A stretch of DNA of 64,000 nt, from positions 51,753 to 115,752 of the forward strand of contig NZ_JAYRCK010000017.1 of assembly GCF_036409475.1 (NCBI RefSeq). Direction: 5' to 3'. Source of the DNA: Scandinavium sp036409475 (GTDB lineage Bacteria; Pseudomonadota; Gammaproteobacteria; Enterobacterales; Enterobacteriaceae). Both the position numbers and the translations under genes were made by a program. Positions 34,455 to 43,311 of this stretch are shown here, one piece after another. Position 1 is the first letter of the stretch. Every line of letters starts with the position of its first letter. The notes beneath the pieces are model-generated. The model had not been told where the DNA came from and ran no database searches. It saw only the letters and a program-made list of their open reading frames with translations.

Positions 34455-35363
34455 TTACGCAGCAGAGCGAAGCCGCGAAATCAGGCTCACAACACCAAAC
34501 ACGACGACCCCGACGAGTAAGCCAAAGATAAGATTAAATAAGGTTGGCGCGAGCAACGCAACGAGGCCGCCATAACCCGCAGCCATGTTTTCCACCGCAT
34601 GATGCAACGGCGCGATGCCGTGTACCACAATGCCGCCGCCCACCAAAAACATCGCGAGCGTACCGACAATGGTCAGCACCTTCATCAGCCACGGTGCAAT
34701 AAACAGCAGCGCTTTACCCACGGCCTGCGCGAGCGCACTGGTTTTTTCCACCAGCCAGTAACCCATGTCATCCAGCTTCACGATCACGCCCACCAGACCG
34801 TAAACGCCGATGGTCACCAGAATCGCAATACCGGACAGTACCAGCACCTGATTCAGCAAGGGCGCTTCAGCAACAATCCCGAGGGTGATGGCCACAATTT
34901 CGGCGGAAAGAATAAAATCAGTTCTGATAGCCCCTTTGACTTTATCCCGCTCGAAGGTCTTCGGATCCTGGCTGGCTATCGCTTCCAGACGCTGTTGGCG
35001 AGCTGCCGGATCTTCCTTGTGCTTTCTGGCGTGCAGGGAATGCAGCACCTTTTCAAACCCTTCAAAACACAGAAACGCTCCGCCAATCATTAGCAATGGC
35101 GTAATGGCCCACGGCAAAAATGCGCTGATCAGCAACGCCAGCGGCACGAGGATCACTTTGTTGAGAAACGACCCTTTTGCCACGCTCCAGACCACCGGTA
35201 ATTCGCGATTGGCACGAACGCCCGACACCTGCTGCGCATTCAACGACAGATCGTCGCCCAGTACGCCCGCGGTTTTCTTTGCGGCTACTTTGCCCATCAC
35301 CGAGATGTCGTCCAGCAGTGTGGCGATATCATCCAGTAAAGTTAAAAGACTACTCCCGGCCAA
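34455..35363 (-). CDS. yedI: DUF808 inner-membrane protein YedI
   Basis: A 302-aa multi-pass membrane protein of the DUF808 family, function unknown. The start (GSSLLTLLDDIATLLDDISVMGKVAAKKTAGVLGDDLS) and segments such as ALLISAFLPWAITPLLMIGGAFLCFEG and FILSAEIVAITLGIVAEAPL match E. coli YedI. Confidence 0.93.
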   Translation of the reverse strand: MAGSSLLTLLDDIATLLDDISVMGKVAAKKTAGVLGDDLSLNAQQVSGVRANRELPVVWSVAKGSFLNKVILVPLALLISAFLPWAITPLLMIGGAFLCFEGFEKVLHSLHARKHKEDPAARQQRLEAIASQDPKTFERDKVKGAIRTDFILSAEIVAITLGIVAEAPLLNQVLVLSGIAILVTIGVYGLVGVIVKLDDMGYWLVEKTSALAQAVGKALLFIAPWLMKVLTIVGTLAMFLVGGGIVVHGIAPLHHAVENMAAGYGGLVALLAPTLFNLIFGLLVGVVVFGVVSLISRLRSAA

Positions 35364-35543
35364 AGGTGACTCCTTGCTTCTTTATTGATTTCTTAGACAT
35401 ACAGTATGAAGGAAAACTTACGGCTCGCACAGACACCGCTTGTGTCAATCAAAATAGCCTGTTGCCCCCTAATTAAAGCACTCGCCAGACGGATAGTTTT
35501 CCCGTTAACTATAAGCGCCCTTTTTAACTCGTCATGAGGACGT

Positions 35544-36455
35544 ATGCACGCCAGACAGTTGTTACCGCTTATCGGCGCTTTGTTCGCGCTTTATATCATT
35601 TGGGGATCGACCTATTTTGCTATCAGCATCGGCGTGGAGAGCTGGCCACCGATGATGATGGCGGGTGTACGATTCCTCTCCGCTGGCGTGTTGCTGATGG
35701 CGTATCTGTTGCTGACCGGGCATAAGCTCCCGGCTCGTCGCCCTCTGCTCAATGCCGCGCTGATTGGCGTGTTATTGCTGGCAGTGGGCAATGGCTTTGT
35801 CACCATTGCCGAACATCAACATGTGGCATCCGGGATTGCTGCCGTTGTGGTGGCAACTGTGCCATTGTTTGCGCTTTGCTTTAGCCGCTTTTTTGGCATT
35901 ACTACCCGTAAACTCGAATGGGTTGGTGTGGCTATCGGTCTGGCGGGCATTGTGCTGCTCAACAGCGGCGGAAACCTCAGCGGTAACCCCTGGGGAGCCA
36001 TCCTTATTCTGATTGGGTCATTGAGCTGGGCCTTTGGTTCCGTGTACGGTTCCCGCATCGAATTGCCGACAGGCATGATGGCAGGCGCAGTGGAAATGCT
36101 GGCTGCGGGTGTGGTGCTGATGTGTGCCTCGTGGTTGACGGGTGAGCATCTGACGCAACTACCCACCCTCTCCGGCTTTTTGGCGGTAGGTTATCTGGCC
36201 GTGTTCGGTTCGCTGATTGCCATTAATGCTTATATGTATCTGATTCGTAATGTCTCGCCCGCCGTGGCAACCAGCTACGCTTACGTCAACCCGGTTGTTG
36301 CGGTGTTACTGGGCACCAGCTTTGGCGGCGAATCGCTGTCACCGGTGGAATGGCTGGCGTTGGGGGTGATTATTTTCGCGGTGGTGCTGGTCACGCTTGG
36401 GAAAACGCTGTTCCCGGCTCGCAGCAAAATCACGCCTTGCGAGGGGGAGAAGTAA
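35544..36455 (+). CDS. yedA: EamA-type drug/metabolite transporter YedA
   Basis: A 303-aa inner-membrane transporter with ten hydrophobic helices in two EamA repeats (LFALYIIWGSTYFAISIGVESWPP; ILIGSLSWAFGSVYGSRI). Members export amino-acid-like metabolites, but the substrate of YedA is not established. Its 3' end overlaps the convergent vsr gene by 26 bp. Confidence 0.94.
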   Translation: MHARQLLPLIGALFALYIIWGSTYFAISIGVESWPPMMMAGVRFLSAGVLLMAYLLLTGHKLPARRPLLNAALIGVLLLAVGNGFVTIAEHQHVASGIAAVVVATVPLFALCFSRFFGITTRKLEWVGVAIGLAGIVLLNSGGNLSGNPWGAILILIGSLSWAFGSVYGSRIELPTGMMAGAVEMLAAGVVLMCASWLTGEHLTQLPTLSGFLAVGYLAVFGSLIAINAYMYLIRNVSPAVATSYAYVNPVVAVLLGTSFGGESLSPVEWLALGVIIFAVVLVTLGKTLFPARSKITPCEGEK

Positions 36456-36924
36456 TCGCTAAAGGGGATATACCCTGAGTGTCGATCTGCGCGCTGCCCG
36501 AGCCCGCGCAGATCCACTCTTCCAGCCTTTCGACCAGCACCTCATCAGTCAGTTTGCTTTTCCCACGCAGTGCACATTCCCACACCACCATCACTCGCCA
36601 GTTCTCTTCGACCAATTGAGCGATGTCCCGCGCATCCCTGATGACGTTTTTACCGATTTTTTCCAGCCAGAATGCCGTTCGGGTTGCAGGTACCTTAAAT
36701 AAATAACAGTCGTGATGATGCCAGAAACAGCCGTGGGTAAAGATGATGCAACGATAATCAGCCAGCACGAAATCAGGACGCCCGGCTAACGTGGTGTCCT
36801 GAACCGTGAAGCTAAAACCAGAAGCCGTGAGTAGCGCCGAGAGACGCTTTTCAATTGCGGTATCACGCGTGCCAATGGCACGCATGTTTTTACTGCGGGT
36901 CGCGGGATTATGAACGTCCGCCAT
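36430..36924 (-). CDS. vsr: Very short patch repair endonuclease Vsr
   Basis: Vsr (164 aa) nicks T:G mismatches created by deamination of Dcm-methylated cytosine. Catalytic D51 (GRPDFVL) and the His/Cys zinc-site region (FTHGCFWHHHDCYLF) are intact. It overlaps dcm by 17 bp in another frame, the known dcm-vsr arrangement. The C-terminus is about eight residues longer than E. coli and overlaps yedA. Confidence 0.96.
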   Translation of the reverse strand: MADVHNPATRSKNMRAIGTRDTAIEKRLSALLTASGFSFTVQDTTLAGRPDFVLADYRCIIFTHGCFWHHHDCYLFKVPATRTAFWLEKIGKNVIRDARDIAQLVEENWRVMVVWECALRGKSKLTDEVLVERLEEWICAGSGSAQIDTQGISPLAITSPPRKA

Positions 36925-38329
36925 TCGCTTTTTGCTCCTGGCGCATCTCCACCGCCTGCAAAATACGTGACTTCAGCAGCTTAGCGACGGCGGCAAAGGC
37001 AGGCACCACCACCGAGTTGCCAAACTGGCGGTAAGCCTGAGTATCAGAGACAGGGATGCGGAACTGGTAGCCCTGTGGCGACTCAAAGCCCATCAGACGC
37101 GCGCATTCACGCGGTGTTAACCGGCGAGGACGACGCTGTTGGTTTTGCGGATCGTCAAAATGCTTCTCGCCCAACGCTTTGTCCCAACCGCGGTCGATCA
37201 GGATTTCCGCGCCGTCTTTGTAATATCTGGCCGAAAGCGTGCGGGCCACACTGTCTGCGCGAGTGGGATCGACTAACCCGTAACCGAAGCCATTGCCACG
37301 TGCCTGATGCTTTTTGGCGTAGCGATAAAGGTACTTCCACAAAATCGGCGTGAGGATAAATTTGGCATCCACTGTGGGTTCCAGCAGCTCGCCAAACGTC
37401 GGGCGACGCTCCGGATAAAGGGCGGGCAAATCACGCAGCGTGAACCCCTGCTGCAAATTCAAATCCCGACGAAAACCGACCATCACAATGCGTTCGCGGT
37501 GCTGCGGCAGGAAGTGTTGGCCGTCGATGATTTTTGGATCATCGGCACCCATTTCTGCGGAATCCGCCACGTCATAGCCGAGCGAATCCAGCGTTTGCAT
37601 GATGATGCGGAAGGTTTTCCCACCGTCATGGCTCTTGAGGTTCTTCACGTTTTCGAGCACGAACACCGCCGGACGGCAGGCATCGATGATGCGCGCCACG
37701 TCAAAAAAGAGCGTGCCTTGCGTATCACAGGCAAAACCATGCGCACGGCCCAGCGCATTCTTCTTCGACACACCAGCCAGCGAGAACGGCTGACAAGGGA
37801 ACCCCGCCAGCAGCACGTCGTGTTGTGGAATGATGCTGCGAATGTGATCCGCGGCTTCGCTGTCACTGACTTCAGGCTTATGGCTCAGCGTCACATCGCG
37901 GATATCTTCATTGAACTGATGTTCTGTCGGGTCACAGTACCAGTTGGCTTTATACGTTCTTACAGCATGCTTATTCCACTCGCTGGTAAAAACGCACTGC
38001 CCGCCAATCGCCTCAAAGCCGTTGCGAATGCCGCCAATGCCGGCAAACAGGTCGATAAAGCGAAATTGGGTAGTGCGCCCAGAAGGCTGCGGCAACAGCG
38101 CCGCTAAGCGAGCGTATTCGTTCTCACCCAGACGGCGGTTAATCTTACCGTTCTCTGTGGCGCGCTTGAGGATTGCCGGGCTCCAGTGCTGTTCACCCAC
38201 GGCATTCAGCGTGGCGACCAGCGTCTTGACGTCATAAATGGCCATCAGCTGGTTCAGTAATGCCTGTGCGTCTGGCCCGGAGGCTCCCGCGAGAGGAAAA
38301 GTGTGAGTGCGTGTAAGTGTGTGCTGCAT
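36908..38329 (-). CDS. dcm: DNA (cytosine-5) methyltransferase Dcm
   Basis: Dcm methylates the inner C of CCWGG. The C5-methyltransferase motifs are complete: FIDLFAGIGGIRNGFEAIGG (I), AGFPCQPFSLAG with the catalytic Cys (IV), VFVLENVKNL (VI), QHRERIVMVGF (VIII), and TPRECARLMGFE / RQFGNSVVVP (IX-X). The ATG at 38329 gives 473 aa (MQHTLTRTHTF); a GTG 13 codons upstream is the alternative. With vsr it forms the standard methylate-and-repair pair; no cognate endonuclease is present. Confidence 0.96.
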   Translation of the reverse strand: MQHTLTRTHTFPLAGASGPDAQALLNQLMAIYDVKTLVATLNAVGEQHWSPAILKRATENGKINRRLGENEYARLAALLPQPSGRTTQFRFIDLFAGIGGIRNGFEAIGGQCVFTSEWNKHAVRTYKANWYCDPTEHQFNEDIRDVTLSHKPEVSDSEAADHIRSIIPQHDVLLAGFPCQPFSLAGVSKKNALGRAHGFACDTQGTLFFDVARIIDACRPAVFVLENVKNLKSHDGGKTFRIIMQTLDSLGYDVADSAEMGADDPKIIDGQHFLPQHRERIVMVGFRRDLNLQQGFTLRDLPALYPERRPTFGELLEPTVDAKFILTPILWKYLYRYAKKHQARGNGFGYGLVDPTRADSVARTLSARYYKDGAEILIDRGWDKALGEKHFDDPQNQQRRPRRLTPRECARLMGFESPQGYQFRIPVSDTQAYRQFGNSVVVPAFAAVAKLLKSRILQAVEMRQEQKANGGRS

Positions 38330-38386
38330 ATCAGTAACCGGACAGACTATTTGCGGTGAGAGTATCACAAAATTTGCGCACTGAAC

Positions 38387-39082
38387 TCAGGACTCCGGCT
38401 CAAAACGCGCGAGAATGGCCTCATCGCAATGGAGATAATCCCCTTTCAGCTCGGCCCCCATTTTGGCCATAAACTGCACCAGATAACGCGCATTGTGAAT
38501 AGCGAGCGCTTTGCCCTGCTCGGTTTGCATGGTTTGCGGTAAACGCAGCAGCTTGTTCTGGAAATGATCGAGCGCGTAACGCTGATCGTTGAGCCCGCGA
38601 TGGTCGGCGAACGGATCGTCGGCATCAAACAAGGAGACATTCAGTTTCCCCGCAACAGCAAATACGCGAGCAAGCCCTATCGCGCCTAACGATTCGAGCC
38701 TGTCGGCATCCTGCACAATCTTCGCTTCCAGCGTCAGCGGTGTGATATTGGCGCTGTGGCTGTGCGCTTCAATTGCATGTGCGACTGACGCGTACAGATC
38801 TCCAGGAAAATCGGGAAAATCAGCCTGCAGCAGAGAAAGCGTTTTTTGCGCCGCAAGTTGAGATGAGCGGCTGCGATCAGGATGATTTTTGGGCAAGCTG
38901 ACAATGTCATGAAAATAACAGGCACACAGCACCACAAGCTCATCAACCTCTTCGTTCGCCGCTAGCTGCTGGGCGGTGGCCCAGACACGCCGAAAATGGG
39001 AGAGATCATGAGCCGCGTCGTCGCTGTCGTGATGGTCATGAAGCCAGGTTTCAAAGCGTTGCTGCCAGAGATGCAAAGTCAT
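38387..39082 (-). CDS. yedJ: HD-domain phosphohydrolase YedJ
   Basis: A 231-aa predicted metal-dependent phosphohydrolase. HD-type metal ligands are visible in HDLSHFRRVW, CACYFHDIVSL and IVQDADRLESLGAIG. The substrate is unknown. I start at MTLHLWQQRFETWL, as in E. coli. Confidence 0.93.
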   Translation of the reverse strand: MTLHLWQQRFETWLHDHHDSDDAAHDLSHFRRVWATAQQLAANEEVDELVVLCACYFHDIVSLPKNHPDRSRSSQLAAQKTLSLLQADFPDFPGDLYASVAHAIEAHSHSANITPLTLEAKIVQDADRLESLGAIGLARVFAVAGKLNVSLFDADDPFADHRGLNDQRYALDHFQNKLLRLPQTMQTEQGKALAIHNARYLVQFMAKMGAELKGDYLHCDEAILARFEPES

Positions 39083-39133
39083 TCGTTTACTCACCCTTGT
39101 CAGAAAGAGCAATGAGAATAGCAGCTTTTGATG

Positions 39134-39457
39134 TCAGCTTTCTGAATACGATGACCCGCGTGGCCGAGTGTACCAGGCAATCCCCCCGAGGATCGATCCG
39201 ACGATGCCTAACACCAAAAAGCCTAATAATGCCCCAATTAACTTGCCAAATGTTGATCCCATCGCGCCATCGAGCGTTGTCCCCGGAATCGGATCAAATT
39301 GAATGACAACCCAAACATAGCGCAGCATCGCCCAGATAAAATAGCCGCAATAAGCGTAAAAAACCCACAGCGCCAACATGCCGCCGGGACCCCGGGTGGC
39401 TCTTTCCTCTATCAAGAAAGTGCGTGTCTGCTCGCACCTGAATGTTTCGTTTTTCAC
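39134..39457 (-). CDS. Small two-helix membrane protein
   Basis: A 107-aa protein with a polar N-terminus and two membrane helices (LALWVFYAYCGYFIWAMLRYVWVVI; LIGALLGFLVLGIVGSILGGIAWY), the second glycine-rich. The position between yedJ and the porin is that of E. coli yedR, but I cannot confirm homology, so no symbol is given. Function unknown. Confidence 0.75.
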   Translation of the reverse strand: MKNETFRCEQTRTFLIEERATRGPGGMLALWVFYAYCGYFIWAMLRYVWVVIQFDPIPGTTLDGAMGSTFGKLIGALLGFLVLGIVGSILGGIAWYTRPRGSSYSES

Positions 39458-39708
39458 TTTTCAAGATCATTAATGTGATATTGGTCACATTATAGCATCT
39501 TCAGACACGCCGCAAAGGGGCCTGACGTTTCTTGTTAGCGTCAGTTGCCGTTACCTTGATCTTCGGCAAATTTCGTTCACTAAAAGCCCCTGCCCAGACA
39601 AACTGTATTTCTCAATTAAAAGTCTGGGTATTTTCTGAGAATGTCATGACCACGGGGTGTTCACCTATAAAAGTGCTTTTCCAGACTTCTTTTTCGTATT
39701 AATTCGTG
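39458..39708. other. Intergenic region before the RseX candidate
   Basis: This 251-bp part of a 650-bp gap contains the promoter of the two-helix protein gene and, at its right edge, a TATTAAT -10 (39697-39703) for the sRNA candidate. No reading frame is evident. Confidence 0.5.
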
Positions 39709-39802
39709 GAATCATTCCCTGCCTTTTGTTGTTTTTACACTGCACTCATTTGTTATTCATTTCTAATCACGCCTGATTGCTGATTGCAATCAGGTTTTTT
39801 TT
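39709..39802 (+). ncRNA. rseX: Candidate RseX small RNA
   Basis: A TATTAAT -10 (39697-39703) predicts transcription from about 39709. A U-rich, unstructured body follows, then a perfect 9-bp terminator stem (CCTGATTGC 39772-39780 / GCAATCAGG 39786-39794) and eight T. Size (about 94 nt) and location between yedJ/yedR and a porin gene match E. coli RseX, an Hfq RNA repressing ompA and ompC. Identity is inferred from position and architecture. Confidence 0.6.
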
Positions 39803-40109
39803 CGCCTTTTTCCTGAGCATAACCCGCCTCTTAACTCGCAACACATCACTCTGTAAAAAACATTTCAGAAAACAAAACCACTACGTTATCCAACCCAGTA
39901 AAAAACACCTATAAATCACCGTAGTAAATGAGACGAGCACTTACATTGATAAAATACATATATAGACGCTTTAGATACAAATGGAAATATTTTAAATAAC
40001 TTGCTTACATATTTATTTTAAATAAAAATGAACTTAGTCGATAGTATTTATTTGTAGTTTAGTATTGACCGCATTTATTCATGTAATTAATAACTCAAAG
40101 GATTGCATA
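39803..40109. promoter_or_regulatory. AT-rich porin promoter region
   Basis: The 307 bp before the porin are very AT-rich, with several possible OmpR-type sites and -10 boxes that I could not resolve. AAAGGA at 40095-40103 is the ribosome site. No gene is visible. Confidence 0.5.
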
Positions 40110-41252
40110 ATGAAAAGAAAAGTATTGGCGATGATCGTTCCTGCTTTACTGATGGCAGGCGCAGCAAATGCAGCAGAAATCTATAATAAAGACGGCAATA
40201 AACTTGACCTGTATGGCAAAGTCGATGCTCGTCATCAATTCTCCGATGATGCTGGCTCCGATGGAGACGAAACTTATGTGCGTATCGGTTTTAAAGGCGA
40301 AACCCAGATTAACAGCCAACTGATTGGCTACGGTCAGTGGGAATACAACATCCAGGCGAATGACACTGAAGGCAGCGGCAATCAGTCTGCCACTCGTCTG
40401 GGCTTTGCCGGTCTGAAATTCGGCGAATACGGCTCATTTGATTACGGCCGTAACTACGGCGTGGTGTACGACGTTGAAGCCTGGACTGACATGCTGCCGG
40501 TATTTGGTGGCGACTCCTACACCTACACCGACAACTTTATGGTGGGTCGTGGTAACGGGATGGCAACCTACCGCAACACCGACTTCTTTGGCCTGGTGGA
40601 TGGCCTGAACTTCGCACTGCAGTATCAGGGGGCGAATGAAGGATCAGATGGTGTGTTTGATCAGGAAGGCACCAGTAACCGCGGTGACTCAACCGACATG
40701 CGCAGTGATAACGGCGATGGTTGGGGTATTTCCACCACTTATGACTTCGGTATGGGCTTCAGCGCAGGTGCAGCCTACGCGTCTTCTGATCGTACAAACG
40801 AACAGCAGACAGGCAGCCTCGCAGGCGGCGAAAACGCCGACGTGTGGACGGTGGGTCTGAAGTATGACGCAAACAACATTTACCTCGCGACCATGTATGC
40901 AGAAACCCGCAACATGACGCCGTTTGGTGATCAATCAAGTGCTATTGCCAACAAAACTCAGAACTTTGAAGTGACTGCACAGTACCAGTTCGACTTCGGT
41001 CTGCGTCCAGAAATCTCTTACCTGCAGTCCAAAGGTAAGGACCTGGCGAAAGATACTGGCCTGCGCAGCGACTGGAACGACAAAGACCTCGTGAAATACG
41101 TCTCTGTTGGCGCTAACTACTACTTCAACAAAAACTTCTCCACCTACGTTGATTACAAAATCAACCTGCTGGATAACGATGATAAATTCTATTCTGCGGC
41201 TGGTATCAGCACGGATGACGTCGTTGGCGTAGGTATGGTTTACCAGTTCTAA
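40110..41252 (+). CDS. General trimeric porin, OmpC/OmpF family
   Basis: A 380-aa outer-membrane porin. A 21-residue signal peptide (MKRKVLAMIVPALLMAGAANA) is followed by AEIYNKDGNKLDLYGKVD, the standard mature start. The constriction loop L3 lies around MLPVFGGDSYTYTDNF, and the protein ends in the BAM signal GVGMVYQF. The locus corresponds to E. coli yedS, a broken porin gene there but intact here. Paralogue naming (OmpC, OmpS or other) cannot be settled from this window. It is preceded by a candidate RseX gene and followed by a strong terminator. Confidence 0.93.
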   Translation: MKRKVLAMIVPALLMAGAANAAEIYNKDGNKLDLYGKVDARHQFSDDAGSDGDETYVRIGFKGETQINSQLIGYGQWEYNIQANDTEGSGNQSATRLGFAGLKFGEYGSFDYGRNYGVVYDVEAWTDMLPVFGGDSYTYTDNFMVGRGNGMATYRNTDFFGLVDGLNFALQYQGANEGSDGVFDQEGTSNRGDSTDMRSDNGDGWGISTTYDFGMGFSAGAAYASSDRTNEQQTGSLAGGENADVWTVGLKYDANNIYLATMYAETRNMTPFGDQSSAIANKTQNFEVTAQYQFDFGLRPEISYLQSKGKDLAKDTGLRSDWNDKDLVKYVSVGANYYFNKNFSTYVDYKINLLDNDDKFYSAAGISTDDVVGVGMVYQF

Positions 41253-41293
41253 GTTCGTTTTTGCTGACTTTTTCCTTCTTTGTCAGCAAGTTG

Positions 41294-41319
41294 AAGCCCG
41301 CCCCGAGCGGGCTTTTTTG
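41294..41319 (+). terminator. Intrinsic terminator of the porin gene
   Basis: Stem AAGCCCGC / GCGGGCTT (41294-41301 with 41307-41314) followed by a T run, 40 bp after the porin stop. Confidence 0.9.
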
Positions 41320-41495
41320 TGCCTATAAACTGGATTGGCATCGCCATCCGAGCTTTTACGGGCAACTCTGATGGCGAATTTCTCAATAGCGACTTAACTC
41401 AATCTTGAAAGGGCGACCCTTCTCTCAAGTTATAAAAAACATCAATGACTTGAACGAAGCAGCAGACTATCATGCCGACGTCTGACTGAAGGAAG

Positions 41496-41570
41496 TGGCG
41501 GAGAGAGGGGGATTTGAACCCCCGGTAGCGTTGCCCCTACCGGTCCGTTCAGCCGCTCCGGCATCTCTCC
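41496..41570 (-). pseudogene. serU: tRNA-Ser (serU, CGA) remnant lacking the anticodon arm
   Basis: The minus strand reads GGAGAGATGCCGGAGCGGCT, then GAACGGACCGG, and passes directly into the variable arm TAGGGGCAACGCTA, the T arm CCGGGGGTTCAAATCCCCC, the acceptor TCTCTCC, G and CCA. E. coli serU at the same locus (before mtfA) is 90 nt; this copy is 75 nt. The missing 15 nt cover the anticodon loop and the 3' half of its stem. The acceptor, D, variable and T parts are otherwise intact. It cannot decode; UCG could be read by tRNA-Ser(UGA). Confidence 0.88.
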
Positions 41571-41663
41571 GCTGAGGTGGTTGCCATGATGCCTCGATCT
41601 TTGGCATTTTAATATCCCCTGACCTTTTCATTGAGTTCAAGTGACGAGTTTGCGAGCAAAGCG

Positions 41664-42461
41664 ATGATTAAATGGCCCTGGAAAGCACATGACGCACCCC
41701 ATAACGCGGATATTCCGTGGGAACAGGCGCTTGCCATTCCCATTCTGGCAACGCTCACGCAGGGCGAGCAGGAAAAGCTGATCCCACTGGCTGACCGCTT
41801 CTTGCAGCAAAAACGCCTCGTTCCTTTACAAGGGCTGGAACTGACGCCCATCAATTCTGCACGTATTGCCATGCTCTTTTGTTTGCCGGTGCTGGAACTG
41901 GGCATTGAATGGCTCGACGGCTTTCATGAAGTCCTCATCTACCCTGCTCCGTTCGTCGTGGATGATGAATGGGAAGACGATATCGGTCTGGTCCACAGCC
42001 AGCGAGTTGTCCAGTCCGGGCAAAGCTGGCAGCAAGGGCCGATTGTGCTGAACTGGCTGGATATTCAGGACTCCTTCGATGCCTCAGGTTTCAACCTGAT
42101 CATTCATGAAGTGGCGCATAAACTGGACACCCGCAACGGTGACCGTGCTAATGGCATTCCGCTCATCCACTTACGTGAAGTCGCGGGTTGGGAACACGAC
42201 CTGCACGCCGCCATGGATAACATTCAGGATGAAATCGATTTAGTGGGAGAAAGTGCAGCCAGCATCGATGCCTACGCCGCGACCGATCCTGCTGAATGTT
42301 TCGCCGTGCTCTCAGAATACTTCTTTAGCGCACCAGAGCTGTTTGCCCCCCGCTTCCCTGCGCTGTGGCAGCGTTTCAGCCATTTTTACCAGCAGGACCC
42401 GCTTCAGAGAATTCGTGAAAATGGCGGAGATGAAAGCACAAACATGCGTGTAGTACACTAA
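41664..42461 (+). CDS. mtfA: Mlc-titrating peptidase MtfA
   Basis: MtfA (YeeI, 265 aa) is a zinc aminopeptidase that binds the repressor Mlc and so affects ptsG expression. The gluzincin-like motif HEVAHKLD is at residues 148-155, and a downstream Glu helix reads DPAECFAVLSEYFF. I start at MIKWPWKAHD as in E. coli. Gene order serU-mtfA-asnT is conserved. Confidence 0.95.
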   Translation: MIKWPWKAHDAPHNADIPWEQALAIPILATLTQGEQEKLIPLADRFLQQKRLVPLQGLELTPINSARIAMLFCLPVLELGIEWLDGFHEVLIYPAPFVVDDEWEDDIGLVHSQRVVQSGQSWQQGPIVLNWLDIQDSFDASGFNLIIHEVAHKLDTRNGDRANGIPLIHLREVAGWEHDLHAAMDNIQDEIDLVGESAASIDAYAATDPAECFAVLSEYFFSAPELFAPRFPALWQRFSHFYQQDPLQRIRENGGDESTNMRVVH

Positions 42462-42561
42462 AAGCACGCATTGCCGAGATTTCATGCAATTGAATCAGGC
42501 AGTTAATTTTAGTGTTGACACAAAAAACGAGGCCCATTAATATGCGCCTCGTTCACACGAT

Positions 42562-42637
42562 TCCTCTGTAGTTCAGTCGGTAGAACGGCGGACTGTTAAT
42601 CCGTATGTCACTGGTTCGAGTCCAGTCAGAGGAGCCA
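42562..42637 (+). tRNA. asnT: tRNA-Asn (anticodon GUU), island integration site
   Basis: A 76-nt cloverleaf with encoded CCA and anticodon GTT (ACTGTTAATC). Asn tRNA genes here are common targets of P4-family integrases, and its 3' end is repeated at 54381. Confidence 0.96.
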
Positions 42638-42641
42638 AATT
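42622..42641 (+). repeat. attL: tRNA-Asn 3' end direct repeat
   Basis: The 20 bp starting CCAGTCAGAGG and running two bases past the tRNA CCA end occur again exactly at 54381-54400. Such 3'-tRNA repeats bound integrated islands. Confidence 0.88.
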
Positions 42642-42644
42642 TAG

Positions 42645-42674
42645 AAAAGCCTGCTTTCGAGCAGGCTTTTTGCT
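42645..42674 (+). terminator. Intrinsic terminator after asnT
   Basis: Stem AAAAGCCTGC / GCAGGCTTTTT with a TTTCGA loop directly after the tRNA; the flanking A and T runs let it act in both directions, so it also closes the toxin transcript. Confidence 0.88.
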
Positions 42675-42704
42675 TTTCTGCATCTGTCAGTCTCATCGAA
42701 AGCC

Positions 42705-43037
42705 TCAGCTCAAAATGGCTTCCAGTCTGGCCAGCACTTCATTCACGACAGCATCAGGTATACGTTCCAGTCGTATCCCATTTCGGGCGCTCATATCAAT
42801 GGTTCTGGGCTGATCGCAGCGGATCACGCCGGTTGTTTTGGTTCCCGCCCCCTCCAGTGAGACGGCAAAACCGGCTGCGCGGGCGAAGTTTCCACCGCTG
42901 GTGACGGGAACAACAACGGGTAGGCGGGTCAGCTTGTTAAACGCTGCCTTCGATACGATAAGCACCGGACGTTTTCCGCTTTGTTCATGTCCGGCTGTAG
43001 GATCCAGTGAGACGAGCCAGATTTCCCCTCTGTCCAT
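42705..43037 (-). CDS. Type II toxin, MazF/ChpB/PemK family
   Basis: A 110-aa predicted endoribonuclease toxin. Family residues are present: ERGEIW-like start (MDRGEIWLVSLDP), the GHEQSGKRPVLIVS loop containing the catalytic-region Arg, and PVTSGGNFARAAGFAV, closest in pattern to E. coli ChpB. Its ATG directly follows the antitoxin stop (TAAATG). It converges on the tRNA-Asn terminator at the left edge of the island and may stabilise the island. Confidence 0.9.
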   Translation of the reverse strand: MDRGEIWLVSLDPTAGHEQSGKRPVLIVSKAAFNKLTRLPVVVPVTSGGNFARAAGFAVSLEGAGTKTTGVIRCDQPRTIDMSARNGIRLERIPDAVVNEVLARLEAILS

Positions 43038-43295
43038 TTACAGGATCTCCTTGCCCACCACAGGCGCATCAATCCATTCCCGATCCTCGTCGCTCATTTC
43101 GGCGTGCGGATCGCACTGTGCCAGCAGTTCCTCAAGCGAATAACGAGGCCGTTTCTGGGGTTCAATAATCAGGCAGCCATTATCAATGGTCATTCCCACT
43201 TCGCTGTCTGTCGACAGAGCCAGCGTTTTCAACACGGCGGGAGGAACCGCCAGCATGACGGATCCGCCAACCTTTTTCAGGCGAGTGGTATACAT
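43038..43295 (-). CDS. Antitoxin, MazE/ChpS-like AbrB-fold protein
   Basis: An 85-aa antitoxin with an N-terminal SpoVT/AbrB-type DNA-binding half (MYTTRLKKVGGSVMLAVPPAVLKTL) and an acidic toxin-binding tail (EELLAQCDPHAEMSDEDREWIDAP), as in ChpS. A strong GGAGGT site precedes the ATG at 43295. The frame stays open 58 codons upstream, but that part lacks a ribosome site. It lies next to a palindromic operator. Confidence 0.9.
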   Translation of the reverse strand: MYTTRLKKVGGSVMLAVPPAVLKTLALSTDSEVGMTIDNGCLIIEPQKRPRYSLEELLAQCDPHAEMSDEDREWIDAPVVGKEIL

Positions 43296-43311
43296 AGAGC
43301 ACCTCCGGATA

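Noticed and set aside
36908..38329. dcm-vsr considered as part of a restriction-modification defence system
   Set aside because: It is the conserved solitary Dcm with its repair enzyme; no cognate endonuclease is adjacent.
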